Assembly (NCBI RefSeq): GCF_900111295.1
Contig: NZ_FOGT01000008.1
Coordinates: forward strand, 124,001-188,000
Reading direction: 5' to 3'
DNA length: 64,000 nt
Source of the DNA: Salipaludibacillus aurantiacus
GTDB taxonomy: Bacteria > Bacillota > Bacilli > Bacillales > Salisediminibacteriaceae
Of the stretch, positions 17,572 through 26,162 are shown in pieces. The notes beneath the pieces were generated by a model, which was given only the letters and a program-made list of their open reading frames with translations, ran no database searches and was not told where the DNA came from. The position numbers and the translations under genes were made by a program. Within the stretch, counting starts at the first letter, position 1; each line of letters starts with the position of its first letter.

Positions 17572-18328
17572 TGGGAATAAAAATATGGACGATGTATTTA
17601 AATCAATGAATAAAAAATTAGACATATCTAAACAAGAACAAAATGATATTCATTCGCAAATGAATAAAAAAATAAGTAGAATATCAAAAAGAACTCCAAA
17701 GCGTCCTAAGTGGAAGTATTATCTTTCTTTAACTGCTGCATCAATAATAATCGTAGTCTTATCACTACCTTTATTTAGTAATATTATACATGAACGAACA
17801 GGTAATGAAGGCATTTATCAAATATTGAATGAAGTGGGTTATCAAGAGGTTGTTCACAAGGAAGAAGTTGAAACGGGAGTGGTTGTATTTTATGCTCCAG
17901 ATATACAAACTAATGATATGGATACCGAAGTAGCAGAGCTAGGTGCAATCTTTATTGAAAAAACATTGTGGGGATGGGAAGAAACCTTTGATAGAGGCGC
18001 ATACACAACAAGCATTAATGAAGAAGTTACTAATATAACCAGTCAATATTTATCGCAATCTCATAGTCAATCTCCATTTCCTATGATTTATGGAGAAATA
18101 ATGAATCCCAATATTGTTGAAATTAAAGTTATAAATCTTGAAAGTAATAAAGAATATGAAGCGGAAATTACTATTAAAGAAAGTCACAAAATTTGGTTTG
18201 TATTTGTAGATAATAACGAAGAGACTAATTATGAGGTGCAAGGTTTGTCCGAAAAAGGTGAAGTTGTAACTTCTAATTTGGTTAATGAGGATGAATCTTC
18301 TTCTGGAATAGATTTAGTTGATGAATAA
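17558..18328 (+). CDS. Putative anti-sigma factor, single-pass membrane protein
   Basis: 256 residues: a basic cytoplasmic N-terminus of about 50 residues, one membrane helix (YYLSLTAASIIIVVLSLPLF, about residues 50-70) and an extracytoplasmic C-terminal domain. Overlap with the ECF sigma gene and this topology support an anti-sigma or sensing partner role. No zinc-binding HxxxCxxC motif is visible, so the classical ZAS anti-sigma domain is not demonstrated. AAAGGAGGG precedes the ATG. Confidence 0.65.
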   Translation: MSQFNGNKNMDDVFKSMNKKLDISKQEQNDIHSQMNKKISRISKRTPKRPKWKYYLSLTAASIIIVVLSLPLFSNIIHERTGNEGIYQILNEVGYQEVVHKEEVETGVVVFYAPDIQTNDMDTEVAELGAIFIEKTLWGWEETFDRGAYTTSINEEVTNITSQYLSQSHSQSPFPMIYGEIMNPNIVEIKVINLESNKEYEAEITIKESHKIWFVFVDNNEETNYEVQGLSEKGEVVTSNLVNEDESSSGIDLVDE

Positions 18329-18420
18329 GTAAAATATAACGTAAGCCTTGTTATTACTGAAGTTACTTTTATTGTTGAAGAAAACTTCATGTAGAAAGAA
18401 TTTTAAAAGTCTCCCCCAAA

Positions 18421-18466
18421 TTGTGAATAATTGTACTTAAACGGGTAGCGTTAGTTTAACAAGCAA
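18421..18466. repeat. Dispersed palindromic repeat (copy 6)
   Basis: TTGTACTTAAACGGGTAGCG then TTAGTTTAACAAGC: the best-preserved right arm of the family, with a shortened left arm. Confidence 0.6.
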
Positions 18467-18477
18467 ATATGATATTT

Positions 18478-18510
18478 AAAGGCACGAAGAATAGGTTCTT
18501 CGTGCCTTTT
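18478..18510. terminator. Strong hairpin terminator
   Basis: AAAGGCACGAAGAA / TTCTTCGTGCCTTTT, a 14-bp perfect stem with a 4-base loop and flanking A/T runs, usable from both sides. Confidence 0.88.
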
Positions 18511-18515
18511 CACTG

Positions 18516-19098
18516 TGATTTTTTATGAAATTTGTAATTTTGCATCTCAAAAGTAACCCGTTAGGAGCTGCAAATACGGTCTTTGTTGACTGTGAAAAAT
18601 GGAGTTGAGCTAAAATGAAGTTTTCTCCGAATAAATTTATTCTGAAAGAGGCTTGGACCTAACTAAAAAATGGGAGAGGAAGTCCATAAAAGCCTAAACT
18701 TTGTGATTGCAAAACTTTGAAAAATAAATCCTTCCGGTGAACGAAGGCGAAGACACCCGAAGGATCGGCGCAGTCTGAAAATCCACTTTCCCGAAGCGGT
18801 CTTCGGGAAAGTTAGTTGAAGACAAGCTCTTAGGTAAAGAAAACACAGCGAACTTCCACACGGATGTGGTGACTTCGGCGTTTTCACAGGACGTGAAGGG
18901 GTTAGCCGAAGATCCTAATGACCTATGTTGCCCTTATGCCTGTGGGAGAAGCCTTCGCCGGGGAGTGAATCGGAAGTTTATAGGTAAATCTTCTTTGATA
19001 GAATCTATTTTTAAGGTTGAAGACAAGCCCCTGAGAGGCAAGCGTCCACCTGGCGGACTGAATCCCTGCTTTTATGCGAAGCCCGAACTTCAAAACCA
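18516..19098. other. Unassigned 580-bp intergenic region with internal repeats
   Basis: No supportable ORF. GTTGAAGACAAGC occurs twice, near 18815 and 19017. Hairpin-forming words such as TTTCCCGAAG / CTTCGGGAAA (18787-18812) are present, and CGAAGACACCCGAAGG and AAGCGTCCACCTGGCGGAC phrases look like an old repetitive element. GC-richer than its flanks. Origin unknown. Confidence 0.4.
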
Positions 19099-20943
19099 TC
19101 AAAAAAACAAATTCATCAGCCCTTCCCAGAATCCTGGGCTTTCTTCTTCCTCTTCAGAAGCAGCTGTTTCTTGTTCTTCGATTTCAATGGCTTCTGTTGT
19201 AAGGATGAACTGGACTGATTCGACGTTTGAGTTGTCGGCTGAGACGAAGGAGACAGGATCGAAATCGGAACGGTCAAATTCGTCGAGTCTGTCGTCAATT
19301 TCCTGCTGGAACTGTTCCGGCAGGTCACTCGTTTCTTCCGCTAATTCTGCCGTCCCTTCGGAAAGCTCGCTCACACCGCTTTCCAGATCAGCAGATCCGT
19401 CAGCGAGTTCATCGATGCCGCCATCAATTTCGCTGTAGGAATTAGCAAGCTCGCTGACTCCGTCTGTATAGTCTGTCAGACCCTCATGGAATTCACCGTA
19501 GTTCCCGGCAAGCTGTCCAAGCCCGTCTTCCAGCTCAGCTAAGCCGTCAAGACCGTCCATATTTTCCATACTTGCAGACAGGTCGCTGGAGATGCCGTAT
19601 AACTGGCCGCTCATGTCATTGATGGAATTGCCGGTTTCGAGCAGTGCCCCTTCTGCAGCGGTAAAAGCATCTCTTACCTGGTCGTACGTTCCTTTAGCTG
19701 TCTGTGCAGCCGTGTAAGTTTCAACGAGCTGGTCGATGGTCTCCTGATTTGCGCCGCTAGCATACAACTGCTCGATGTCTTCTTCGGAAATGTCATACCC
19801 GGGAATTCCCTGCATGGCTCCGTCAAGACTCCCAAACGCTTCCGAAAAGCTGCCGTGGAGCTCGATCAGACCGTCGCCGGCTTCTTCAAGGCCCGCAGCC
19901 ATCTGGGATAAACCGTCCGGCAGTTCCGAAAGTTCGCCGAGATCCATGTCACCGGATGAACCGCCGACCTCGGCATGCATTTGCCAGAGCGCCGACTGGA
20001 TGTCTTTTGAACCCTCAACCAGCTCAGAGGACGAATCCCTGATCTCCCTGATCCCGCTGTAGTAGTTGCCGGAGCCGTCGTTAAGGCTCTGTACGCCGTC
20101 TTTCAATTCAGTCACACCGGACAGCAAGTCAAAAACACCCTCATTAATCTCTTCAATAGCGTCGCTTAACGAACGCATATCTTCTGTCATTTCTTCTGTA
20201 TCAGGATCCTCGATTGCCATAGACAGTGGAATGGCATTTATATCGATTCCTTCCATTTCAAAGTCTTCCACATCCGCTGTAAGCGTAAAATCTGCGTCAG
20301 TTTCAGGCATAACAGTATACGTAATCTGCCTCTTTTTCCCTGCATTAGCGATATTCGCGTCTTCCGCTTCGATAATGCTGATGAGGTCAGTGTCCGCTGT
20401 GAGAGAAATCTGTAACGTGTAATTTTCATAAAAAGACAGATCTTTGTTTTCGTTTGCAGTTGTATTGATCGACAATTCTAAATGGCCGTTTTCTCCTGCA
20501 AGTTCATCAGGAGTCACTGCCTCTCCGTCGAGAAGGTAAGACATTTCAATATCCCATGGCAGCTCAGCTTCCTGCATGTTCCCCTGATAATAAAACATAC
20601 CTTCTTCGGACGCTTCAATCTGCACGGCGTCATCCGTAAGCTCTATGTCTGTGAGGTCGGTTAAATTTTTCACAGACTCGTAGTCTCCGTAATCAATGAG
20701 TAAGCCTGGCTCAGTGACCTGAAGCATGTTCACCACATAGAGTTCATTCAGGCTTCCGTCAGAGTTGAGGGTCCCGTAGACCACTTCCTCCTTTGAATCC
20801 GCTTGGCCGGTTGAATCGGCAGCCGGACCGTCTTCTGCTTCCGGGGCGGCCGAATGAGCTGGTTCATTTTCATTTGCCGACCCTGAATACAAAGGAAGGG
20901 CGAGAAGTGAAGCAGCTAACATGAGTGATACTTTCTTTTTCAT
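19099..20943 (-). CDS. Secreted X-duet/YhgE-like coiled protein, partner of MMPL exporter
   Basis: 614 residues with an N-terminal signal peptide (MKKKVSLMLAASLLALPLYS), an acidic linker, a beta-rich domain, and a long helical region. The helical region is rich in repeated heptad-like patterns (ELADGSADLESGVSELSEGT, LKDGVQSLNDGSGNY) like the X-duet repeats of YhgE/Pip proteins. It starts 2 bases after the MMPL gene stop, with GGGAGG upstream, so it is co-translated. Probably an extracytoplasmic partner of the exporter. The C-terminus (WEGLMNLFF) is short compared with homologues that have a terminal helix. Confidence 0.75.
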   Translation of the reverse strand: MKKKVSLMLAASLLALPLYSGSANENEPAHSAAPEAEDGPAADSTGQADSKEEVVYGTLNSDGSLNELYVVNMLQVTEPGLLIDYGDYESVKNLTDLTDIELTDDAVQIEASEEGMFYYQGNMQEAELPWDIEMSYLLDGEAVTPDELAGENGHLELSINTTANENKDLSFYENYTLQISLTADTDLISIIEAEDANIANAGKKRQITYTVMPETDADFTLTADVEDFEMEGIDINAIPLSMAIEDPDTEEMTEDMRSLSDAIEEINEGVFDLLSGVTELKDGVQSLNDGSGNYYSGIREIRDSSSELVEGSKDIQSALWQMHAEVGGSSGDMDLGELSELPDGLSQMAAGLEEAGDGLIELHGSFSEAFGSLDGAMQGIPGYDISEEDIEQLYASGANQETIDQLVETYTAAQTAKGTYDQVRDAFTAAEGALLETGNSINDMSGQLYGISSDLSASMENMDGLDGLAELEDGLGQLAGNYGEFHEGLTDYTDGVSELANSYSEIDGGIDELADGSADLESGVSELSEGTAELAEETSDLPEQFQQEIDDRLDEFDRSDFDPVSFVSADNSNVESVQFILTTEAIEIEEQETAASEEEEESPGFWEGLMNLFF

Positions 20944-20945
20944 GG

Positions 20946-23006
20946 TTAGTCATCCTCCCTGTAAAAATTCGCTTTAATTGTTGTTTTGTCAATCACCTTA
21001 TCAAATAAGAGCATGACAGCCGGCAGGAAGAAAAGGACCATAATAAATGCCAGGGTCGCCCCTCTTCCGAGAAGCAGGCCGATGGATGAAACGATCGGAT
21101 TTGACGAGGTCATCCAGAGAATAAGCCCCACACTTGCCAGAATAGCGGCTGAAATGGAAATGGAGAACGTTTTATCATCAATCGTTTTTATCATCGCTTG
21201 TCTAGCAGGCATCTGTTTTCGGTTATGGAGATAATTTTCCGAAAAGAGAATAGCATAATCAACTGTCGCCGCGAGCTGTACGGTTCCCACCACGAGATAG
21301 CCCACAAAAACTAAAGGCGCCTCCGTGAAATAAGGAACAGCCAGGTTTATCCAGACAGCTGACTGAATCGTCAGCAGGAGGACGACCGGAAGCGAAAGAG
21401 ACCGGAATGTAACTAACAGGACAAACGCAATGGCAATCACGGTAAGGTAGTTTACGACCGTGTTATCTTTCTGAACGATCGTTTTAATGTCATAAAGAGA
21501 GACGCTTTCCCCAAGGGCATGGAAATCATCCCCATAGTAGGATTCGGCCGTCTCAAGCACGTTTTCCACTGCACTAAAGGCCGTATCACCTTCAGAATCG
21601 GTATTTGTATAAACGATAATCTGACTGTAGTTTTCCGAATAGAACTGTTCTCTTACTGAGTCATCGAGATACTCCGGCGGGATGGCCGGGCTGACCGACT
21701 GGTTATAGGAAAAGATGCTGGAGACGTGTGCGAGGTCCTCCAGCTCCTGTTCCATCTCAACTTCCCGGGCCACATCTCCTCGCGGAACGAGAAGAGCAAT
21801 AGGAGTGGACATCCCGAAAACTTCATCGATTGCGGCCTCGTCACTTCCTAGGCGGGTATCCTCCGGCTGTTCGCCAATTCCATAGATAAACGTCGTTTCC
21901 TGCTGTGCCAGGTAGGCAGGGACAATCATCAGGAAAACAGCGATCACGCTGATAAACCTGAATTTAAGGACGACCTTGCCGATATTTTTAAAAGCAGGAA
22001 TGATAGGTATGTGCTCTGTTTTGTCGATCCATTTATAAAACATGATTGTCAGTGCAGGAAGGAATACGACGACACTGATAAAACTCAGGACGATCCCTTT
22101 GACGAGATTAATTCCCAGATCAGCTCCAATTTCGAACTGCATGAACGTGAGAGCCATAAAACCAAAGAAGGTTGTCGCCGCACTCGCTGCAATGGCAGGG
22201 AAGGATTTCCTGATCGCAAGCTGCATCGCTTCCTCAGGCGAAGCTGTCTTTTTGCGGTGTTCTGAAAAACTATGAAGCAGGAATATCGCATAATCGAGAG
22301 AAACAGCGAGCTGTAAAATAGGAGCGACAGACTGCGTAATAAAGGAAATTTCCCCGATAAAAATGTTTGTTCCTAAATTTATAATGACTGACACACCAAT
22401 GGCTGTCAGAAAAAAGACGGGCTCAACCCAAGAATTGGTGGACAACACGAGAATAATAATGATGATCGGCACTAAAAGCATCGCTGCGTATAATGTTTCA
22501 GTAAACGCCATTTTCTGTGATACGGCTGTATCAGCCGCTTCTCCAGCAAGGGCGTTTTCCTCGCCGATAAGCTCATAAATCTCATCTGTTGCTTCTACTT
22601 CTTCTCCTTCACGGATCGTAACGGAAAAGAGGGCATGTTCGTCGAAATAATAGGACTCTATTAAATCCTGTTCTGCCATCTCCAAGGGGATGGTTAAATC
22701 GAGCATGTCGTCAAGCCACGAGACCTCTTCAACGCCGTCAATTGTCTCAAGTCTTTCCTTATATAAAAGGGCTTCCTGAACGGTCACATCGGTGATCATC
22801 ACCTCAGCATTCGCCATGGAGCTTCCAAACTCCGCTTCCATCACCTCAACGGCAACGGTTGAAGTGGAGTCTTCCGGGACATAATCATTCATATTGTAAT
22901 TAACCGGGACGAAAAACTGCGCCACAGCACTAAGGACAGTTAAGATGAAAAATATAATAACGATGGGCAGTTTGTGCTTAATAATTTTTGCTGCAAAATC
23001 CGGCAT
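20946..23006 (-). CDS. MMPL/RND-family exporter
   Basis: 686-residue RND-superfamily permease with about 12 membrane helices in two repeats. Each repeat has a helix followed by a large extracytoplasmic loop. The characteristic LAVSLDYAIFLLHSFSEHRK and LAATVDYAILFSENYLHNR helices carry the conserved Asp expected for proton relay. Family members export lipids, drugs or peptides. RBS AAGGAGTGG precedes the ATG. A divergent TetR gene lies 137 bases away and is the likely regulator. Confidence 0.88.
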   Translation of the reverse strand: MPDFAAKIIKHKLPIVIIFFILTVLSAVAQFFVPVNYNMNDYVPEDSTSTVAVEVMEAEFGSSMANAEVMITDVTVQEALLYKERLETIDGVEEVSWLDDMLDLTIPLEMAEQDLIESYYFDEHALFSVTIREGEEVEATDEIYELIGEENALAGEAADTAVSQKMAFTETLYAAMLLVPIIIIILVLSTNSWVEPVFFLTAIGVSVIINLGTNIFIGEISFITQSVAPILQLAVSLDYAIFLLHSFSEHRKKTASPEEAMQLAIRKSFPAIAASAATTFFGFMALTFMQFEIGADLGINLVKGIVLSFISVVVFLPALTIMFYKWIDKTEHIPIIPAFKNIGKVVLKFRFISVIAVFLMIVPAYLAQQETTFIYGIGEQPEDTRLGSDEAAIDEVFGMSTPIALLVPRGDVAREVEMEQELEDLAHVSSIFSYNQSVSPAIPPEYLDDSVREQFYSENYSQIIVYTNTDSEGDTAFSAVENVLETAESYYGDDFHALGESVSLYDIKTIVQKDNTVVNYLTVIAIAFVLLVTFRSLSLPVVLLLTIQSAVWINLAVPYFTEAPLVFVGYLVVGTVQLAATVDYAILFSENYLHNRKQMPARQAMIKTIDDKTFSISISAAILASVGLILWMTSSNPIVSSIGLLLGRGATLAFIMVLFFLPAVMLLFDKVIDKTTIKANFYREDD

Positions 23007-23090
23007 TCCACCACTCCTTGAATCTTCACTAAGGAATAATTATAATGACACTGTGTTGTCTAATCAACAAACAGTTTGGTTAAAAATATT

Positions 23091-23127
23091 AGTTATCCAA
23101 CATATGACGTGAATTAGTTGGATAACT
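23091..23127. promoter_or_regulatory. Candidate TetR operator
   Basis: Perfect 11-bp arms AGTTATCCAAC and GTTGGATAACT separated by 15 bp, between the divergent MMPL and TetR genes. Confidence 0.65.
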
Positions 23128-23143
23128 GACAAAAGGCGGGAAA

Positions 23144-23716
23144 ATGGTGAGTTCAAAATTGGATAGACGTAAAAAATACACCCGTTTAGTATTGAAGGAA
23201 AGTTTTATAAAACGAATGCAGGAAAAGCCATTATCAACGATTACAATAAAAGAAGTTTGCGAGCTTGCAGATATTAACCGGTCTACTTTTTATTCTCATT
23301 ATAAAGATCTATATGATTTACTCACACAAATAGAGGATAAGATTATTGAGGATCTGAATGAGACCTTAACCTCTTACAACTATTCGGAAGACGAAGAGGC
23401 CATTCGGATGACAGAGAAGCTTATGGAATATATTGCGGAAAACCATGAGAGCTGCCAGACATTATTCAGTGAACACGGCGACCCGGATTTTCAGAAAAAG
23501 GTGATCATGCTTGCCCACACTCATTTATTAAATTCCCTGAAGGAAGATCAAGTAGCCGCCCCATACAATTCAGAGTATTTAAGCCTGTTTATAGCCAACG
23601 GAAGTATTCACGTCGTGCAAAACTGGCTCAAAAACGGACTGAAGGAATCACCGGAAGAAATAGCCGAGCTCATTATAAAGCTTGCCACAAGGGGAGTGTC
23701 GGGGCTTCAATCATAA
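23144..23716 (+). CDS. TetR/AcrR-family transcriptional regulator
   Basis: 190 residues. N-terminal HTH is typical (STITIKEVCELADINRSTFYSHYKDLYDLL, residues about 27-56). The C-terminal half resembles the TetR_C group found with YhgE-type loci. Divergent from the MMPL/X-duet operon and separated by a palindromic operator, so it is inferred to repress that operon and itself. Ligand unknown. Confidence 0.88.
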   Translation: MVSSKLDRRKKYTRLVLKESFIKRMQEKPLSTITIKEVCELADINRSTFYSHYKDLYDLLTQIEDKIIEDLNETLTSYNYSEDEEAIRMTEKLMEYIAENHESCQTLFSEHGDPDFQKKVIMLAHTHLLNSLKEDQVAAPYNSEYLSLFIANGSIHVVQNWLKNGLKESPEEIAELIIKLATRGVSGLQS

Positions 23717-23789
23717 AGAGGAGCAACTGAGCAGCACCCGCTTGCCTAGATAGACGGCTTTACGAAAAAAGGAGGGCTTAAGGAGAAAA

Positions 23790-24370
23790 ATAAGAGCAGC
23801 TCAAAAGGAGCTACGGCAAGTGAGAGGATGATAAAGCGAGGAAAAGACCCGCTCGTCAAAGGGCCAGGGGTATCGAGCGGGTGATAAAAGCGGGATAAGG
23901 TCCACTCAGAACGCGCTGCGTCACCTGAGAGGGTGAAAAAGCGAGGAAAAGAGCCGCTCGAGAAAGGGCCAGGGGTATCGAGCGGGTCATAAACCGAAAA
24001 TAAGGTCCACTCAGAACGCGCTACGGCACCTGAGAGGATGATAAGGCGAGGAAAAGAGCCGCTCGAGAAAGGGCCGGGGGTATCGAGCGGGTCATATACG
24101 TGGGATAAGGTCCACTCAGAACGCGCTGCGTCACCTGAGAGGGTGAAAAAGCGAGGAAAAGACCCGCTCGTCAAAGGGCCAGGGTATCGAGCGGGTGATA
24201 AACGTGGGATAAGGTCCACTCAGAACGCGCTGCGTCACCTGAGAGGATGATAAAGCGAGAAAAAGACCCACTCGGCAAAGGGTCAGGGGTATCGAGCGGG
24301 CCATAAACCGAAAATAAGGTCGACTCAGAAGGCGCTCCGGCAAGTGAGTGGGTGATAAAGCGAGAAAGGA
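23790..24370. repeat. 105-bp tandem repeat array built of two 52-bp half units
   Basis: The word GGTC(C/G)ACTCAGAA begins at 23899, 24004, 24109, 24213 and 24318, spacing 105, 105, 104, 105. A diverged half copy precedes them. Each unit divides into two related halves, each carrying an inverted repeat (CACTCAG..CTGAG and CCGCTCG..CGAGCGG). The one-base deletion at 24184 makes the 104 spacing. An antisense frame reads through with a 35-residue period because 105 is divisible by 3; I do not regard it as coding. Confidence 0.92.
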
Positions 24371-24427
24371 CCTCCTCATTTCTTAAAGGTGCCAAACTAT
24401 ATTTACTCATCGGTTTGAATTTACTGG

Positions 24428-24456
24428 TTTATAGAAATTGAATTATCGGGTATAAT
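24428..24456 (+). promoter_or_regulatory. Promoter of the antisense antitoxin RNA
   Basis: TTTATA, 17-bp spacer, TATAAT. Predicted start near 24463. Confidence 0.55.
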
Positions 24457-24462
24457 GATTAC

Positions 24463-24603
24463 AAGAAGTCATATTATAAAAAAGACCGCTAGTGCTGTCA
24501 CACTAACGGTCCGTAATAGTTCAGTTCCCATCAAAGGGGATTGGCACTCAGGATAAGCCTCCCGAAGAGCCGCTCAACTCATGCAGGGGGCTTATTTTTT
24601 ATG
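24463..24603 (+). ncRNA. Antisense RNA antitoxin of type I toxin-antitoxin locus
   Basis: About 140-nt transcript predicted from the promoter at 24428-24456 to a plus-strand terminator (ATAAGCC..GGGGGCTTAT then TTTTTT, 24553-24600). It overlaps the 3' end of the toxin reading frame and the whole predicted 3' UTR of the toxin mRNA. The layout matches 3'-overlapping Bacillus type I pairs such as TxpA/RatA and BsrG/SR4. Inferred from structure only. Confidence 0.65.
24484..24511 (-). terminator. Terminator of the toxin mRNA
   Basis: On the minus strand: GACCGTTAGTG, 6-base loop, CACTAGCGGTC, then TTTTTT. On the plus strand the same hairpin lies inside the antisense RNA. Confidence 0.75.
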
Positions 24604-24678
24604 GTTAAAAGCCAACATAGCGACAATTAATATCCCAAAAGAGATCATTAACGACAACGCGTCTGCGACTGTGACCAT
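24592..24678 (-). CDS. Holin-like type I toxin, 28 aa
   Basis: ATG 24678 to TAA 24592: MVTVADALSLMISFGILIVA, then a short tail ending NHKK. A short N-terminus, one membrane helix starting with the LSLMISFG motif, and a basic tail match the putative holin-like toxin (Hol_Tox) family of Firmicutes. The RBS is a full AAGGAGGTGA, 7 bases before the ATG, inside a stable hairpin. Expected action is membrane damage when not neutralised by the antisense RNA. Confidence 0.8.
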   Translation of the reverse strand: MVTVADALSLMISFGILIVAMLAFNHKK

Positions 24679-24685
24679 ATAGGCA

Positions 24686-24706
24686 TCACCTCCTTTCGGA
24701 AGGTGA
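24686..24706 (-). promoter_or_regulatory. Hairpin sequestering the toxin Shine-Dalgarno
   Basis: On the minus strand TCACCTTCC, loop GAAA, then GGAGGTGA: eight pairs with one bulge occlude the toxin RBS, as in known type I toxin mRNAs. Confidence 0.7.
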
Positions 24707-24743
24707 GCCAACCCCCTATGAGTTCCTGAACTATCACTCACTT

Positions 24744-24752
24744 ATTTTACCA
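24744..24752 (-). promoter_or_regulatory. Extended -10 element of the toxin gene
   Basis: TGGTAAAAT on the minus strand (TGn plus TAAAAT), giving a leader of about 60 bases. No good -35 is visible. Confidence 0.45.
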
Positions 24753-24933
24753 TATCTTTCATATATGATGGCGTAAAACCAAGATAACTCAACACTTTTA
24801 AATGTTTACCAATCATAGGATTAAAAGGTACTAGTTGCTGTATTTACACAGCTTTTTTCATTTTCCTGTTCAAGTGATGATAAACTTAAAAGAAGCATAT
24901 ACATAGATGGCAAAAAACAAGGAGTGCTTTGAG

Positions 24934-26070
24934 ATGGCGCTGCATTTTGACCACAGTGAGTACAGGGTAAGCTTTAAAGGCGACTCGGTCTCACTTCTTA
25001 GGAGAGAGTACGAGCTTTTAAGTTTTTTATATGAAAATCCGGGCAGGGCGTTTTCCCGGGAAGAACTCCTTGATGCTGTATGGAAACTGGAGGCGCCCGG
25101 GGACAGGACGGTGGACGACCATATATACCGGCTGAGGAGAAAATTGAAGAGCTGGAACACTTATCTGACGATCAAAACGGTTAAGGGTTACGGCTATTCC
25201 TTAAATGTGACTCCGACTGAGGAAACTCCCTCACCCTTAAAAAATGACCGTGAATTTAAAGAAATTACAACCCATCTGCTGAATAAGTACCACCTGTATG
25301 GCCACGGCGAAGCCTTTAAAACAATTTTGGATCAGAAATCTCTCGGAATTGAGCCTGGCAGGAATACAAAGGTTATTTATTCATTAATTGAGGGCGACCT
25401 CTTAAAGCTGGCACAATCCAGGGAAGTTGCCTTTTCTGAAAAACTGCTTTTTATGCTTTATTCTTATATGCTTGTTGCTAACGAGCGGAAAGATGTCCTC
25501 CCATACTATGAAAAAGCTCTGGAAAAGACATTATTTTGTGAAGCCTCTAATGCAGAAGCGACTATTCTGGCGCCGGTCTTCTTTTATTTGTTTGCAGAGG
25601 ATTTTTCCGCAGCAGCCGCTCACTTAAAAAAGGCAGACAGACTAGTAACCTCGGAAAATCACGGTTTTTACCCCTTTTTACAGTTGAGCAGAATGATGCT
25701 TTTTATCTGCTTGAAAGAGCAGGAAAAGGTGAATAGTGTGATAAATAAGATGGAAAGTTTTTTTAAAGAGAGAGAGTACCAGCGGGAACTGGGTATATTT
25801 GTTGTATTAAAAGGGGTCTTCGCCCTGCAGTCGGGCGACCGGGCGAAGGGCCGCGAATATATAGCTGAAGGAATGAGGGTGACAGTAAATACCAGATTTA
25901 TGTCCCATGTTTATTTCGCTAATGATATTTGCTTGTTCTTCCTGGAAAAAATAGTTTCTGATGAGCAGCTTTATAAAGAAATGTTAAAAGAAAAAGCTTT
26001 TTTCTCGGAAAAATTCAACTTTTCTGCGTTTAAAACAGAAGTTGAAAGACAGTTTAAACAGCATCTCTGA
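24934..26070 (+). CDS. Winged-helix regulator with helical-repeat C-terminal domain
   Basis: 378 residues. Residues 1-95 form an OmpR-type DNA-binding domain (REYELLSFLYENPGRAFSR, TVDDHIYRLRRKL, KTVKGYGYSL). The remaining 280 residues are alpha-helical, with TPR-like pairs but no phosphoacceptor domain. This resembles SARP-like or bacterial transcriptional activator layouts. ATG 24934 follows AAGGAG; ATG 24907 lacks an RBS. It precedes an MFS exporter that it may control. Confidence 0.8.
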   Translation: MALHFDHSEYRVSFKGDSVSLLRREYELLSFLYENPGRAFSREELLDAVWKLEAPGDRTVDDHIYRLRRKLKSWNTYLTIKTVKGYGYSLNVTPTEETPSPLKNDREFKEITTHLLNKYHLYGHGEAFKTILDQKSLGIEPGRNTKVIYSLIEGDLLKLAQSREVAFSEKLLFMLYSYMLVANERKDVLPYYEKALEKTLFCEASNAEATILAPVFFYLFAEDFSAAAAHLKKADRLVTSENHGFYPFLQLSRMMLFICLKEQEKVNSVINKMESFFKEREYQRELGIFVVLKGVFALQSGDRAKGREYIAEGMRVTVNTRFMSHVYFANDICLFFLEKIVSDEQLYKEMLKEKAFFSEKFNFSAFKTEVERQFKQHL

Positions 26071-26072
26071 AG

Positions 26073-26093
26073 CCTGCAGCTGCAGGTTTTTTT
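26073..26093 (+). terminator. Terminator between regulator and MFS gene
   Basis: CCTGCAGCTGCAGG palindrome followed by seven Ts, immediately after the regulator stop codon. Confidence 0.75.
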
Positions 26094-26162
26094 ATGTCTG
26101 ATACTCCTCTGATATTCGCCGTATAAAGTGTTAGTAAGACCAAAGAGAAATGAGTGATTGAT

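Noticed and set aside
19775-20422. Plus-strand ORFs across the X-duet-like gene
   Set aside because: Serine-rich shadows of the acidic repeats on the minus strand.
23746-24219. Antisense ORF with a 35-residue repeat inside the 105-bp array
   Set aside because: The apparent protein repeat follows from a 105-bp period being divisible by three. Several frames stay open on the same strand, there is no RBS, and a one-base deletion in one unit breaks the frame.
6671-24370. CRISPR array
   Set aside because: The repeat arrays at 6.7, 24 and 28.6 kb have no unique spacers alternating with conserved repeats, and no cas genes are present.
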